Source of the DNA: JBLNDJ01 sp050261515 | GTDB lineage: Bacteria > Acidobacteriota > Terriglobia > Bryobacterales > Bryobacteraceae | Assembly (NCBI GenBank): GCA_050261515.1 | Contig: JBLNDJ010000021.1 | Span: 1-64,000, forward strand | Direction: 5' to 3' | Length of the DNA: 64,000 bases | Part shown: in pieces, positions 8,476-16,936 of the stretch | Position numbering within the stretch: the stretch's first letter is position 1 | How the letters are laid out: each line of letters opens with the position of its first letter | The notes under the pieces: generated by a model | Database searches by the model: none | What the model saw: only the letters and a program-made list of their open reading frames with translations | Told to the model about the DNA's origin: nothing | Program-made: the position numbers and the translations under genes

Positions 8476-9567
8476 TCACCCCAGCGAAATCTTTCGCAGA
8501 TCGATCTTCTTGCGGTCGAACTCGCCGAGGCCCAGCGCTCCGGCGATTTCGACGTGCTCGGGCTGGCGGCGCACGAACGTGCTGAACCCGGTCGGCGGCG
8601 CTTCAAGCAGCGGCTTCAACCCGACGGAGGCGCGCTTGGCGTCGATCGCTTCCCAGCCGATGACGTCGAGCGCCACCGGGTCGGTCGCGAAGTACATCGT
8701 GCGGTGCTCCCAGACGAACTGCGGGCGCGCGAACGGTCCGCCGTCGTAGACGCCCTTGATGCCGTCCAGAATATTCAGCACGGTTTTGTTGCGGATCACC
8801 GGCAGCGATACGACGGCCGGGATGAACGCGCCGCAGGCGTTGAGCGTTTTGGTCGAGTGGCTGCGCGAGACGTTGTTGACGAGGCCGTGCGAGAGGTTTT
8901 TCAGCGCCAGCGTCACTCCGGCCGACTGGTGGTCCTTCAGGACGCACAGATTGATGAGCTTGTTCACCTCTCGAGTGATGAAGAGCGCTGCGTAGGAGCG
9001 CCGGGCGGCGAGCTTGCTCACGTCCTGGCCGGGCAGCGTGAGGGCCATATCCATGTAGTGATCGGGGTCGTAGCCTTCGATTTTCTGCTGGAGCGGGCCG
9101 TCGCCGTCGTTGGAGGCGGCGGTCCAGCGCACGCCTTCGGGAAGCCACTTCTGAAAGCCGCCTTCGAGGAACTCCTGGCGGTAGCGGTCGTAGACGACGA
9201 TGTCCTTCGGCCTGATGCCCGCGGCGCGCAGGCCGTCCACGATTTCATGGAGCACCTCAGGCGCCGAGATAACGTGCGGCCTTCCGACCGGATTCACTTT
9301 GATGCCGACGACGTCGCCGGGCGAGACGAACTGCTTCCAGGCGTCGGCCCAGCCGCCCGCGCCGGTGAGCCCGGCCATGCCCCGGCGCATCATCTCCTTC
9401 ACCGGACCCGCCTGATAGCGCCCCGAAACGATGCTGGCGGGATGGCTCACCGCGACCACGCGCCCGCGATAAAGGCCGGGGATGGCGAGCCTGCTCGCAT
9501 CCGCCTTCGATGAAACCTGCGCGGAAAGACCGGCCAGCGCCGTTTGCAGCAATTCCCTACGATCCAC
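8476..9567 (-). CDS. DUF362 domain protein
   Basis: A protein of 363 residues with the DUF362 layout: VVAVSHPASIVSGRY at the start, GDVVGIKVNPVGRP, and INLCVLKDHQSAGVTLALKNLSHG, which is the conserved core. The N-terminus MDRRELLQTALAGLSAQ is Tat-like and suggests export. DUF362 members are often iron-sulfur-linked, but no ferredoxin-type Cys cluster is present here. Function is unknown. It is convergent with the DUF4832 gene and lies just downstream of the inositol oxygenase gene on the same strand, 12 bp away, so the two are probably co-transcribed. Confidence 0.75.
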   Translation of the reverse strand: MDRRELLQTALAGLSAQVSSKADASRLAIPGLYRGRVVAVSHPASIVSGRYQAGPVKEMMRRGMAGLTGAGGWADAWKQFVSPGDVVGIKVNPVGRPHVISAPEVLHEIVDGLRAAGIRPKDIVVYDRYRQEFLEGGFQKWLPEGVRWTAASNDGDGPLQQKIEGYDPDHYMDMALTLPGQDVSKLAARRSYAALFITREVNKLINLCVLKDHQSAGVTLALKNLSHGLVNNVSRSHSTKTLNACGAFIPAVVSLPVIRNKTVLNILDGIKGVYDGGPFARPQFVWEHRTMYFATDPVALDVIGWEAIDAKRASVGLKPLLEAPPTGFSTFVRRQPEHVEIAGALGLGEFDRKKIDLRKISLG

Positions 9568-9579
9568 GAGACCCCCTGT

Positions 9580-10371
9580 CTACCATCTGATTTTTTCCGG
9601 AAAATACGAAGCGATTAAGCCGCGATAGTATGGCTGCAATTCTCTGGCGTCGGGCGGCTCGTGGCCCTTCGAGTAGAGGTCGTAGGCGCTGAAGGCGCGG
9701 ACCCAGGCGAACATCTCACGGTCGCGCGCGCTCATGAGGTAATCATACTGGCCTTCTTTGTGCGCCGGGTAGAAGGAATGGTAGCGGATCATATAGAGCG
9801 CGGGTTCGGGCAGGTAGTCGCGCGCTACGTGATACATGTACTCGTCGTGCCCCCAGGACATATCGACCTGGTCGAGGCCGCAGCCTTCCTGGTAGACGCC
9901 GAGGCGCGTCTGGTATTCGGGCACGCCCGCATCCGGGTTCGCGGCGAAGTATTCGTGGAACACGATTTTGCGGGACCACGCGCAACCTACGGGAAACGTG
10001 TCGCCCACGACGGCCCACTGCGGCTCGCCCCACAGGCAGAGGATTTTGCCGAGGTCGTGAACCAGGCCCGCGAGTTGGAACCACGGCGGCAGCCCGTCGC
10101 GGCGGATCGCCTCGGCCGTTTGGAGCAGGTGATCGAGCTGCGAGAGGTCCGTGTCCGGGTCGCTGTCGTCCACAAGCGTGTCGAGGAACTCCATCGCTTC
10201 CCAGATGCCCATTTCGGCGCGCGCAAGAGAGAGAAACTCGCGCTTCTTGGCGAGAACGAAATCGCGCGTCTGGTGCGTGTGGTTCAGGCGGTAGAATTCG
10301 CGGACGGCTTCGGGCGCGGTTTGGGAATAGTCGCGGAATTCGTTTTCAGGATTTTCCAGCCGCCCCGGCAT
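9580..10371 (-). CDS. Myo-inositol oxygenase
   Basis: A protein of 263 residues that aligns across its length with myo-inositol oxygenase, the di-iron enzyme converting myo-inositol to D-glucuronate. Visible landmarks are FRDY near the start, YRLNHTHQT, the metal-binding LVHDLGKI, GDTFPVGC, MSWGHDEYMYHVA, and IRYHSFYPAHKEGQYDYLM near the C-terminus. The enzyme is best known in eukaryotes and is patchy in bacteria. A myo-inositol phosphate synthase gene lies at 48133 in the same window, but no other inositol catabolic gene is adjacent. Confidence 0.9.
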   Translation of the reverse strand: MPGRLENPENEFRDYSQTAPEAVREFYRLNHTHQTRDFVLAKKREFLSLARAEMGIWEAMEFLDTLVDDSDPDTDLSQLDHLLQTAEAIRRDGLPPWFQLAGLVHDLGKILCLWGEPQWAVVGDTFPVGCAWSRKIVFHEYFAANPDAGVPEYQTRLGVYQEGCGLDQVDMSWGHDEYMYHVARDYLPEPALYMIRYHSFYPAHKEGQYDYLMSARDREMFAWVRAFSAYDLYSKGHEPPDARELQPYYRGLIASYFPEKIRW

Positions 10372-10404
10372 AGCGCCCCCTTGCGATCAGTTTACTACGG
10401 AGGC

Positions 10405-10731
10405 CGAAAGAAGCTCACCGCCCGGCCGCCGCTGCGCGCCGGCCTCAAGACGCAGAGGACGCAGAGAAAAGCCTTAAGAGTTTTCTTCTTTGGTTTTCCT
10501 CTGCGTTCTCTGCGTCTCTGCGGTGGACTTGTGTTTCCGGTTGCGGGGGCTACTCGTTTACGTGGACAACTTCGAAAGAAGCTCACCGCCCGGCCGCCGC
10601 GGCGCGTTGGCCTCGAGACGCAGAGAAAGCCTTAAGAGCTTTCTTCTTTGGTTTTGCCTCTGCGTTCTCTGCGTCTTTGCGGTGGACTTGTGTTTCCGGT
10701 TGCGGGGGCTACTCGTTCACGTGGACAACTT
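10405..10731. repeat. Tandem duplication of a hairpin repeat that includes a gene end
   Basis: Two head-to-tail copies, 10405-10572 and 10573-10731, differ by a few substitutions and an indel of about 9 bp. Each holds inverted segments; in copy 2 AGACGCAGAGAA (10616-10627) pairs with TTCTCTGCGTCT (10665-10676). The unit's right end carries the last codons of the decarboxylase gene, and copy 1 still spells VVHVNE and stop with one silent change. The TCTGCGTTCTCTGCGTCTC core resembles a repeat seen in many bacterial genomes. This fills the 337 bp gap between the inositol oxygenase and decarboxylase genes. Confidence 0.85.
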
Positions 10732-11842
10732 TGGCGGGCGGAAAGCCGTTGAACCAGGTGGCCGAGGCGTTGCTGTAAGCGCCGATGTTTTCGGAGTAGA
10801 CGAGGTCTTCGATCTCGAGCTCGGGCAGTTCTTCCGATTGCGAAATGGCGTCCATGCCGTCGCAGGTCTGGCCGAAGACGGCGCAGATTTCGGCGTGCCC
10901 CTTCTTAAACGCTTTCACGTGGTAGCGGCAGTGGTCGAAGACGATGCCGGAGAAGGTGTGGTAGACGCTGTCGTCGATGTAGTAGCAGGTGCGGCCGTCG
11001 CGCACGGCTTTGCCGATAATGCGGGCGACGGAGGTCGCGGCGGTCGCGACCAGGAAGCGGCCCGGCTCGGCGAGGATTTCGATGTCGTCGGGGAACAGGC
11101 GCGCGATTTCGTTGTTGATCCGCTTGGCGAGCGCGCCGAATGAGCGCACGTAGCGGTTATAGGGTACCGGGAACCCGCCGCCGATGTCGAGGATTTTCAT
11201 CTCGTGCCCGCGCGACTTGGCTTCGCGCATCACGGCCGCGGCCATGTTCAGCGCCTGAACGAAGTTGTCGAAATTCGTGCACTGGCTGCCGACGTGGAAG
11301 CTGAGTCCTTCGACGACGAGGCCCAGGCGAAAGGCCTCGATAATGAGATCGACCGCGTCCCCCGGGTCGCAGCCGAACTTCGACGACAGCTCGACCATCG
11401 ATCCGGTGTTCGGTACGCGCAGCCGCAGCACGACGCCCGCGTGCGGCGCGTATTCCCTTATCTTGCGCAGCTCCTGCGGGTTGTCGAACGTCACGAGCGG
11501 CTTGTATTTGTCGAGCGCCTGAAGCGTCTCCTTCGGCTTGATCGGATTCGCGTAGACGATCTTGTCCCAGATGAACGCCTGCTGCTCTTTGGGCGGGAGG
11601 TGCCTGACGTTCTCGTAGACCAGCATGAACTCGGGCAGGGAAGCGACGTCGAAGCTCGCGCCCGCGCGGTAGAGCGTGCGGACGATCTCGGGCGCGGGGT
11701 TCGCCTTCACGGCGTAATACGCCTGGACCTTGGGCAGGTGTTTCTTGAAGGCGGCGTAGTTGCGCCGGATGATTTCGTGGTCGATGACCACCACGGGCGT
11801 GCCGTGTTCCTTCGCAATCGCCTGAAGCTGCCGGGTGGTCAT
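10709..11842 (-). CDS. Type III PLP-dependent ornithine/lysine decarboxylase family protein
   Basis: A protein of 377 residues of the alanine-racemase-fold decarboxylases. The PLP lysine is K46 in YYAVKANP, the phosphate loop is LDIGGGFP, AEPGRFL follows, and the catalytic Cys lies in QTCDGMD near residue 328. These motifs fit ornithine or lysine decarboxylase better than diaminopimelate or carboxynorspermidine decarboxylase. It should make putrescine or cadaverine in the cytoplasm. It follows the deoxyhypusine-synthase-like gene with a 10 bp gap, pointing to a polyamine operon. Its last codons lie inside a tandem repeat unit. Confidence 0.85.
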   Translation of the reverse strand: MTTRQLQAIAKEHGTPVVVIDHEIIRRNYAAFKKHLPKVQAYYAVKANPAPEIVRTLYRAGASFDVASLPEFMLVYENVRHLPPKEQQAFIWDKIVYANPIKPKETLQALDKYKPLVTFDNPQELRKIREYAPHAGVVLRLRVPNTGSMVELSSKFGCDPGDAVDLIIEAFRLGLVVEGLSFHVGSQCTNFDNFVQALNMAAAVMREAKSRGHEMKILDIGGGFPVPYNRYVRSFGALAKRINNEIARLFPDDIEILAEPGRFLVATAATSVARIIGKAVRDGRTCYYIDDSVYHTFSGIVFDHCRYHVKAFKKGHAEICAVFGQTCDGMDAISQSEELPELEIEDLVYSENIGAYSNASATWFNGFPPAKVVHVNE

Positions 11843-11852
11843 CGAACGTGGG

Positions 11853-13064
11853 CTAAAAAACCGGCTTGCTCCCGTCGAGCATGTTCACTTTGTTGTGCAG
11901 GAAGTATTCCTTTGTGAGCGCCTTGACCATCGGGCCGCGCTGGTCGTAAAGCCGCTTCAACTTGCGCGGCTTGTGCTTGGCGAGCGCATAGTGAGTCAAA
12001 AGCGGCATCGCGATCGTGGTGTCCGTGTAGCAGACGACGGCGTCCGGGAGGCGGTTCGGGTCCACCTTGCCCCAGCTCACGGCTTCGCTCGGCGTGGCGC
12101 CGCTCAGGCCGCCGGTGTCGGGCCGCGCGTCGGTCACCTGGAGGAAGTAATCCTGCCCGTATTCCTTGATACGCAGCACTTCCTGGATCTGCGGCTCGGT
12201 CTGGAGCATAAAGTTCTTCGGGCTGCCGCCGCCCCACAGCACGACGGCGCTCTTGCCCCCGGAGCGCTTGGCCGCGAGCACGAACGCGGTGGTCTCGTTC
12301 ACGTCGATGGCCGGGTTCAGCCGCAGCTTGTTGCCGCGCAGCTCGACGCCGGCCACATTCATCCCGATGGTCGAATCGCCCGGCGAGGACGTGTAGCAGG
12401 GCACGCCCGCGCGGTAGGCCGCGGCGAGCACCGAGACGTCCTTGAGCTTCGCCTTGCGCTCCCACTCGGCGGCGTACTTCCCGATCAGGTAGTGCAGTTC
12501 GGCGGTGCCCATCTCCTTCTGGAATTCGGGTTGGATGAGGATTTCCCGCAGGATCTCGTCGGTCGCCATCAGGCAATCGCTGTAGCCGATCAGGACGTCG
12601 TAGACGCGGACGATGTCGTTGTTGCGCAGGTCCGTGTCGTCCATTTTGAAATCGCCCACGCGGACCGGGTAGTTCAGCGCAAAATGCAGGTCGTGATACA
12701 GGTTCGCGCCGGTGGCGACGATCCAATCGACGAAGCCGGCCTTAATGAGCGGAACGATCGAGGAGCAGCCGAGTCCCGCGGGCGTCAGGGCGCCGGAAAG
12801 GCTCATGCCGATGGTTACGTCCGGCTCGAGCATCTTTCCGGCGAACAACTGGCAGCCCTCGCGAAGCCGCGCGGAGTTGTAAGCGAGAAACGCATCGTCG
12901 ATGACGGAGGAAAGCTGTTCCTTGCCGGTCAGGTTCTTCGGAAGAATGCGGCGGCCGGACAAGTACTTGTCGCGGTGCGGCATTTTCTTCTTTTTGAGCC
13001 ACTCGGGTGTTTCGGAGAGGTCCTCGCGGTACCGGCGCTTTGCGTTGTCAGTCTTCTTTGCCAT
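11853..13064 (-). CDS. Deoxyhypusine-synthase-like protein (possible homospermidine synthase)
   Basis: A protein of 403 residues with the deoxyhypusine synthase fold: IGMSLSGALTPAGLG (NAD site), DWIVATGANLYHD, VLWGGGSPKNF, and ARPDTGGLSGATPSEAVSWGK, where K333 matches the catalytic lysine of the eukaryotic enzyme. Bacteria lack eIF5A, so hypusination is not expected; some bacterial relatives transfer the aminobutyl group to putrescine to make homospermidine, which fits the adjacent decarboxylase. The product here is an inference. It is transcribed divergently from agmatine deiminase across 55 bp. Confidence 0.82.
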   Translation of the reverse strand: MAKKTDNAKRRYREDLSETPEWLKKKKMPHRDKYLSGRRILPKNLTGKEQLSSVIDDAFLAYNSARLREGCQLFAGKMLEPDVTIGMSLSGALTPAGLGCSSIVPLIKAGFVDWIVATGANLYHDLHFALNYPVRVGDFKMDDTDLRNNDIVRVYDVLIGYSDCLMATDEILREILIQPEFQKEMGTAELHYLIGKYAAEWERKAKLKDVSVLAAAYRAGVPCYTSSPGDSTIGMNVAGVELRGNKLRLNPAIDVNETTAFVLAAKRSGGKSAVVLWGGGSPKNFMLQTEPQIQEVLRIKEYGQDYFLQVTDARPDTGGLSGATPSEAVSWGKVDPNRLPDAVVCYTDTTIAMPLLTHYALAKHKPRKLKRLYDQRGPMVKALTKEYFLHNKVNMLDGSKPVF

Positions 13065-13119
13065 GATGCGGAATTCGGCTCCTCGAATATCTTAGTGTAA
13101 GGTATTCGCACCGAATTTT

Positions 13120-14235
13120 ATGACGAGAACGGAAAAAGAGATGAAGGCGGCCCCGCGGGCCGCGGCAGCCGTGGGAGCGCGGGGCGTGAGTGGTCCGGGC
13201 GCGCTCGGCTACACCATGCCCGCCGAGTGGGAGCCGCACGAGGCCACATGGCTCGGCTGGCCCCACAACCCCACGGACTGGCCGGACAAGCTCGACACCA
13301 TCCGCTGGGTCTACGGCGAAATGGTGCGCAAGATCGGCGAGGGCGAGACGGTCCGGATGCTGGTGAACTCGAAGGCGGAGGCGAAACTGGCGCGGCGGTA
13401 CCTGGAGCGAGCGGGGGCCGATGTGCGGCGCGTCGAGTTCATCGTGCATCCGACGAATCGAGGCTGGATGCGCGATTCCGGGCCCGTGTTCGTCCGGAGG
13501 AAGCGCGAGACCGCCATCGTCCATTTCCACTTCAATGCCTGGGCGAAGTACCCGGACTGGCAGAAGGACCGGCGCGTGCCCGAAACCGCGGCGAAACTGC
13601 TCTCGAAGCCACTCTTCCACGCCGAGGCCGGCGGGCGCCCGTTCGTGATCGAGGGCGGCGGCATCGACGTCAACGGCCGCGGCACGCTGCTCACTACCGA
13701 GGAGTGCTATCTGGCGCGCAAGGTGCAGGTGCGGAACCCGGGGCTCGGCCGCAAGGGGTTCGAGGCCGCGCTGCGCGCATCGCTCGGCGTCACGAACGTG
13801 TTCTGGCTCGCGGGCGGCGTCGTGGGCGACGATACGCACGGGCACGTGGATGACATCTGCCGCTTCGTCGACCCGAAGACCATCGTCCTCATCCGTGAGC
13901 GCAACAAGAAGGACATCAACTATCGCCGGCTCGAGGAGAACTGGGAGCGTATCGGCGATCTGCGGCTGGAGGACGGCTCAAAGCCCGAGGTGGTCGAGCT
14001 TCCGATGCCCGCGCCTCTCTACTTCGACGGCGACCGGCTGCCCGCCAGCTACGCGAATTTCTATATCTCGAACGCGGCGGTGATCGTCCCGACGTTCAAT
14101 GACTCGAACGATCGCGTCGCGCTCGGCATTCTCGGCGAGCTGTTCAGGGATCGCCCGGTGGTGGGGATCCACGCGGTGGACCTGGTGCTGGGGTTCGGCA
14201 CGCTGCACTGCCTCACGCAGCAGCAGCCGGCCTGA
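13120..14235 (+). CDS. aguA: Agmatine deiminase
   Basis: A protein of 371 residues of the peptidyl-arginine-deiminase fold. It shows MPAEWEPHEATWLGWPHN, the RDSGPVFV substrate motif, IEGGGIDVNGRGTLLTTEECYL, DDTHGHVDDICRF, and the catalytic C364 in TLHCLTQQQP. It converts agmatine to N-carbamoylputrescine and ammonia. The partner amidohydrolase is not in the window. An alternative start at 13141 would drop seven residues and has a purine-rich stretch in front. The neighbours are the two divergent polyamine genes, so the three probably serve one pathway. Confidence 0.9.
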   Translation: MTRTEKEMKAAPRAAAAVGARGVSGPGALGYTMPAEWEPHEATWLGWPHNPTDWPDKLDTIRWVYGEMVRKIGEGETVRMLVNSKAEAKLARRYLERAGADVRRVEFIVHPTNRGWMRDSGPVFVRRKRETAIVHFHFNAWAKYPDWQKDRRVPETAAKLLSKPLFHAEAGGRPFVIEGGGIDVNGRGTLLTTEECYLARKVQVRNPGLGRKGFEAALRASLGVTNVFWLAGGVVGDDTHGHVDDICRFVDPKTIVLIRERNKKDINYRRLEENWERIGDLRLEDGSKPEVVELPMPAPLYFDGDRLPASYANFYISNAAVIVPTFNDSNDRVALGILGELFRDRPVVGIHAVDLVLGFGTLHCLTQQQPA

Positions 14236-14238
14236 AAG

Positions 14239-14643
14239 CTAAGGGCGCTGGATGCCCTGCGTGCGGAACTCGTAGCGGTCGATTGCGATAGCGACGGTCG
14301 TGCCTTCGCTTCGCATCACGCGGCCGGCAGTGACGAGCTTCAGCGGGCACTTGTTGTCGAGCTGAGCGGGCCAGTTCACGGCCACTTCGACCCGCTCGCC
14401 GAGCGCGAACTCGCGTTCGGCGGTGAACAGGATCCCGTTCGAGCTGATGTTGATCGTTTTGCCGAAGCCGGTCTCGATGGTGGCCTTCTTGTACACGCGG
14501 TAGCGCACGTCCTGCGAGATCGGAAAGCGAACGGCGGAGCGCCGGTCCGTTTTTTCCTCGTCCAGGGCGATATGGCGGTCGCGCCCGGGACGTGCCCGGC
14601 CGAAAACGGGCAGGGCGGCGGCAGCGGCGGCGGCGTTGGGCAT
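14239..14643 (-). CDS. PilZ domain protein, paralogue 1
   Basis: A protein of 134 residues. The PilZ core has the c-di-GMP motif DRRSAVRFPI (RxxxR-like) and TINISSNGILFTAE (the [D/N]xSxxG part). An N-terminal Ala-rich extension of about 32 residues precedes it. The start at 14643 was preferred to ATG 14679 because the upstream region is conserved with the leader of the paralogue at 43868, and the conserved block runs across 14679. The last 28 coding bases match the paralogue exactly. Binding of cyclic di-GMP is inferred from the motifs; the partner is unknown. Confidence 0.8.
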   Translation of the reverse strand: MPNAAAAAAALPVFGRARPGRDRHIALDEEKTDRRSAVRFPISQDVRYRVYKKATIETGFGKTINISSNGILFTAEREFALGERVEVAVNWPAQLDNKCPLKLVTAGRVMRSEGTTVAIAIDRYEFRTQGIQRP

Positions 14644-14670
14644 GTTTCTATGAAACACCGGGAGCGCGTC

Positions 14671-14741
14671 CGTTTCCATAGACGGAACGCATCAATTTTG
14701 CCGATGGTCCAACAGTACCGGGATGAGATCCCGGTACTGTT
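14671..14741 (-). promoter_or_regulatory. Conserved leader of PilZ paralogue 1 with 14 bp hairpin
   Basis: A perfect inverted repeat (arms 14711-14724 and 14728-14741, three-base loop) lies five bases after the stop of the GH42 gene and upstream of the PilZ start. With the following AT-richer block to 14671 it aligns to 44311-44381 before the second PilZ gene. No T run follows, so an operator or promoter element is at least as likely as a terminator. Confidence 0.6.
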
Positions 14742-14745
14742 AGCA

Positions 14746-16899
14746 CTATCGGGTTAGATTCGAAGCGACGACGACTCCGCCGCCGGGAAGCTGGAACTCG
14801 GGCCGCAGTTTCTCGCCGGTCACGAGATCGGTAAACGCTCCAGGCAGCCTGGCCGCGACCATGGCGGGCGTCTCGCCGTGGTTGAGGAAGAACAGCACGC
14901 GGCCGCCGCCGGGCGTTTCGAGCACGCGCGCTTCCACCAACGCCCCGGCCGGAGCGCACTTCACTTCGACGGGAGCCTTCACACCCGCCTCGGCGGCGAA
15001 CCGGGTGAGCAGGCCGGAAGACGCCTCATCGTCCGTGTCGGCGTAGTTGCGCGTGAGCATGGTGGCGGCGTAGAGCGTTCGCCCCTTCCCGAAGCGGCCC
15101 GCGACGAGCGACGGGCTGCCGTCGTCGAACCTGGCGAGCACTTCCGCGCCGGCCAGGAGCGCGAGCTGCTCCTGATACTTGCCCTTCCCGGCCGGGTTCA
15201 CGGCGAGTTCCTTCACGTGAAACACTTCGGCGAGCCCGGCGCCGGGGACGGTTTCGTAGAGGAACGTGCGGTCGTCCTTCAGCCCGCACCACAGCTCGCC
15301 GTAGAGAGCGCCGCCGTTTTCGACATACGCGCGGAGCCTTGCGCCCTCGGCGCGCGAGAGCGTGTAGGCGAAGGGCAGATAGATGGCCTTGTAGCGGCTG
15401 AGGTCCTCGGAAAGCAGTTGCTCGGGAACCAGGAGATCGACGGGCAGGTTTTTCTTCCACAGCGCGCGGTAGAGGCCGGCGAGACTCATGAGGCATACCG
15501 TCTCGTTGCCTTCGCCCGCCGCGAGGATGGACGTGCGCGGGTTGTGCAGCGCCGCGATTTCGGCCGCGGGCGGGCGCGCTTCGGCGAACAGGCGCGCGTG
15601 TTTCTGAAGCACGCGCGAGATCTCTCCGGCCTCGCGGGCGCGATCGGTGAGCGTGCCGTCGTAGTTCACCAGGCCGAAGCCCGAGGCCTCGATGCCGGTC
15701 GTCTCCGGCCGCCAGTTCCAGTAGAAAATGCCCTTTGCCCCGTGCGCGACCGACTGCCACGTCCAGAGCCGTATGTCCTGCCGACGCGGCATGCGCGAGC
15801 GGTACGCGAGGCCGCGTACGCTCGGACCGCCTTGCAGTTCCTCGATCCACACCGGCTTGCCGGCGGCGGCCGAGCGCGTGCCGTCGAGCATCATGCCGCC
15901 CAGGGCCGGATGGTACGAGCCGTAGCCGTATTCGAGCCAGTAGGGGAAGAACGAGAGCGACATGACGTCGAAGTGTTTCGCGATGTTGTACTCGTCGCCC
16001 GCATGGTGGACGTAGCCGCCGCCCCAGCCGCCGGTGTGCGCGGTGGCCGGGTGGCGCGCGTCGAGCCGCTTGACGGTTTCGGCCTTGAGGCGCTGGAAGT
16101 CGGTGGTGTTCGCGAGCATGAATTCGCGCCAGTCCGTCCAGAAAATTTGCGCGCGCTCGAAGACGCCGGTGCGGACGGGCTTGACGTTCGCGAAGCCGCC
16201 GTAGTGCGATGCCCAGACCTGGTTCAGCTTTTCGATCGTGCCGTACTTGCGCTCGAGCCACTCGCGGTAGCGCGCAACGGTGTGCTTGCAGTAGCAGTAG
16301 AGGCGGGAGCCGCGGTTCTCGTCGATCGCGTTGCCGATGCCCGCGACCCAGATGCCGGCCTCGGCCCCCACGTCCCACCCGAGTATGCACGGCCGGTCGC
16401 GGTAGCGTGTGACGACGCGCTCGATGAAGCGGGCCGAGAGCGCGCGCACCTGCGGATGGTCCCAGCAGCAGGAGCCGGGGCGGTAGCCGTCGGAGGCGAG
16501 CCATTCGGCGTCGGGGTATTCGTCGATCATCCAGTCCGGCTGCATCTCGGGCCAGGGCCACACGAGGATATTCACGCCGTGCTTCTCGACCAGATCCATG
16601 AGCCGGTCGAGCCGCTCGAACTCGAAGCGGCCGGGGGCGGTCTCGATGTCGTACCAGTCCACGTGAGCGACGAGGGTGTTGAACCGGACCTCGCGCATGT
16701 TGCGAAGCTCGCGGTCCATGTACGCGGCCCACTCTTCGACCGGCGGCAGATAATGCTGCCAGTGCGAAATCGTGCTCATGTGAATCGCACCGAAGGGGAA
16801 GAAGGGCTCGGGCGCATCCTGGGCGCGCAAGAGAGCGGCGGCGCCGCCCAGGCCGGCAATGCGCATCCATTGCCGGCGCGTTAATTCTGTAAGTGTCAC
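14746..16899 (-). CDS. GH42-type beta-galactosidase family protein
   Basis: A protein of 717 residues. The GTG start opens a Tat-like leader (TRRQWMRIAGLGGAAALL). The GH42 barrel covers about 30-400, with FNTLVAHVDWYDIETAPGRFEFERLD, WPWPEMQPDWM, and the likely acid/base Glu in DVGAEAGIW; WIEELQGG supplies a candidate nucleophile Glu. A trimerisation-like domain follows at about 420-620. It would hydrolyse beta-galactosides or related glycans outside the cytoplasm. It is divergent from the symporter gene, and a half-site of the GntR operator overlaps its start codon, linking it to the amino-sugar locus. Confidence 0.82.
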   Translation of the reverse strand: MTLTELTRRQWMRIAGLGGAAALLRAQDAPEPFFPFGAIHMSTISHWQHYLPPVEEWAAYMDRELRNMREVRFNTLVAHVDWYDIETAPGRFEFERLDRLMDLVEKHGVNILVWPWPEMQPDWMIDEYPDAEWLASDGYRPGSCCWDHPQVRALSARFIERVVTRYRDRPCILGWDVGAEAGIWVAGIGNAIDENRGSRLYCYCKHTVARYREWLERKYGTIEKLNQVWASHYGGFANVKPVRTGVFERAQIFWTDWREFMLANTTDFQRLKAETVKRLDARHPATAHTGGWGGGYVHHAGDEYNIAKHFDVMSLSFFPYWLEYGYGSYHPALGGMMLDGTRSAAAGKPVWIEELQGGPSVRGLAYRSRMPRRQDIRLWTWQSVAHGAKGIFYWNWRPETTGIEASGFGLVNYDGTLTDRAREAGEISRVLQKHARLFAEARPPAAEIAALHNPRTSILAAGEGNETVCLMSLAGLYRALWKKNLPVDLLVPEQLLSEDLSRYKAIYLPFAYTLSRAEGARLRAYVENGGALYGELWCGLKDDRTFLYETVPGAGLAEVFHVKELAVNPAGKGKYQEQLALLAGAEVLARFDDGSPSLVAGRFGKGRTLYAATMLTRNYADTDDEASSGLLTRFAAEAGVKAPVEVKCAPAGALVEARVLETPGGGRVLFFLNHGETPAMVAARLPGAFTDLVTGEKLRPEFQLPGGGVVVASNLTR

Positions 16900-16908
16900 T
16901 AGACCACA
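16892..16908. promoter_or_regulatory. Half-site of a DasR/NagR-type operator over the GH42 start
   Basis: On the minus strand GTGGTCTAG matches one half of the near-palindromic site upstream of the GntR gene at 20449-20464; the other half is degenerate. It overlaps the GTG start of the GH42 gene, where repressor binding could block expression. Its meaning depends on that comparison. Confidence 0.35.
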
Positions 16909-16936
16909 CCCGCCATTGGTATAGAAATCGACTGGA

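Noticed and set aside
10405..10731. CRISPR array
   Set aside because: There are only two long copies directly joined end to end, with internal palindromes and no spacers, so it is a tandem duplication rather than an array.
14746..16899. Upstream extension of the GH42 protein
   Set aside because: The nearest upstream ATG on that strand meets a stop codon within a few codons, so GTG at 16899 is kept.
16911..16930. Second DasR-like site ATTGGTTATAGAAATC in the GH42/symporter gap
   Set aside because: It resembles TGGTCTAGA only if one extra base is ignored; the spacing breaks the palindrome.
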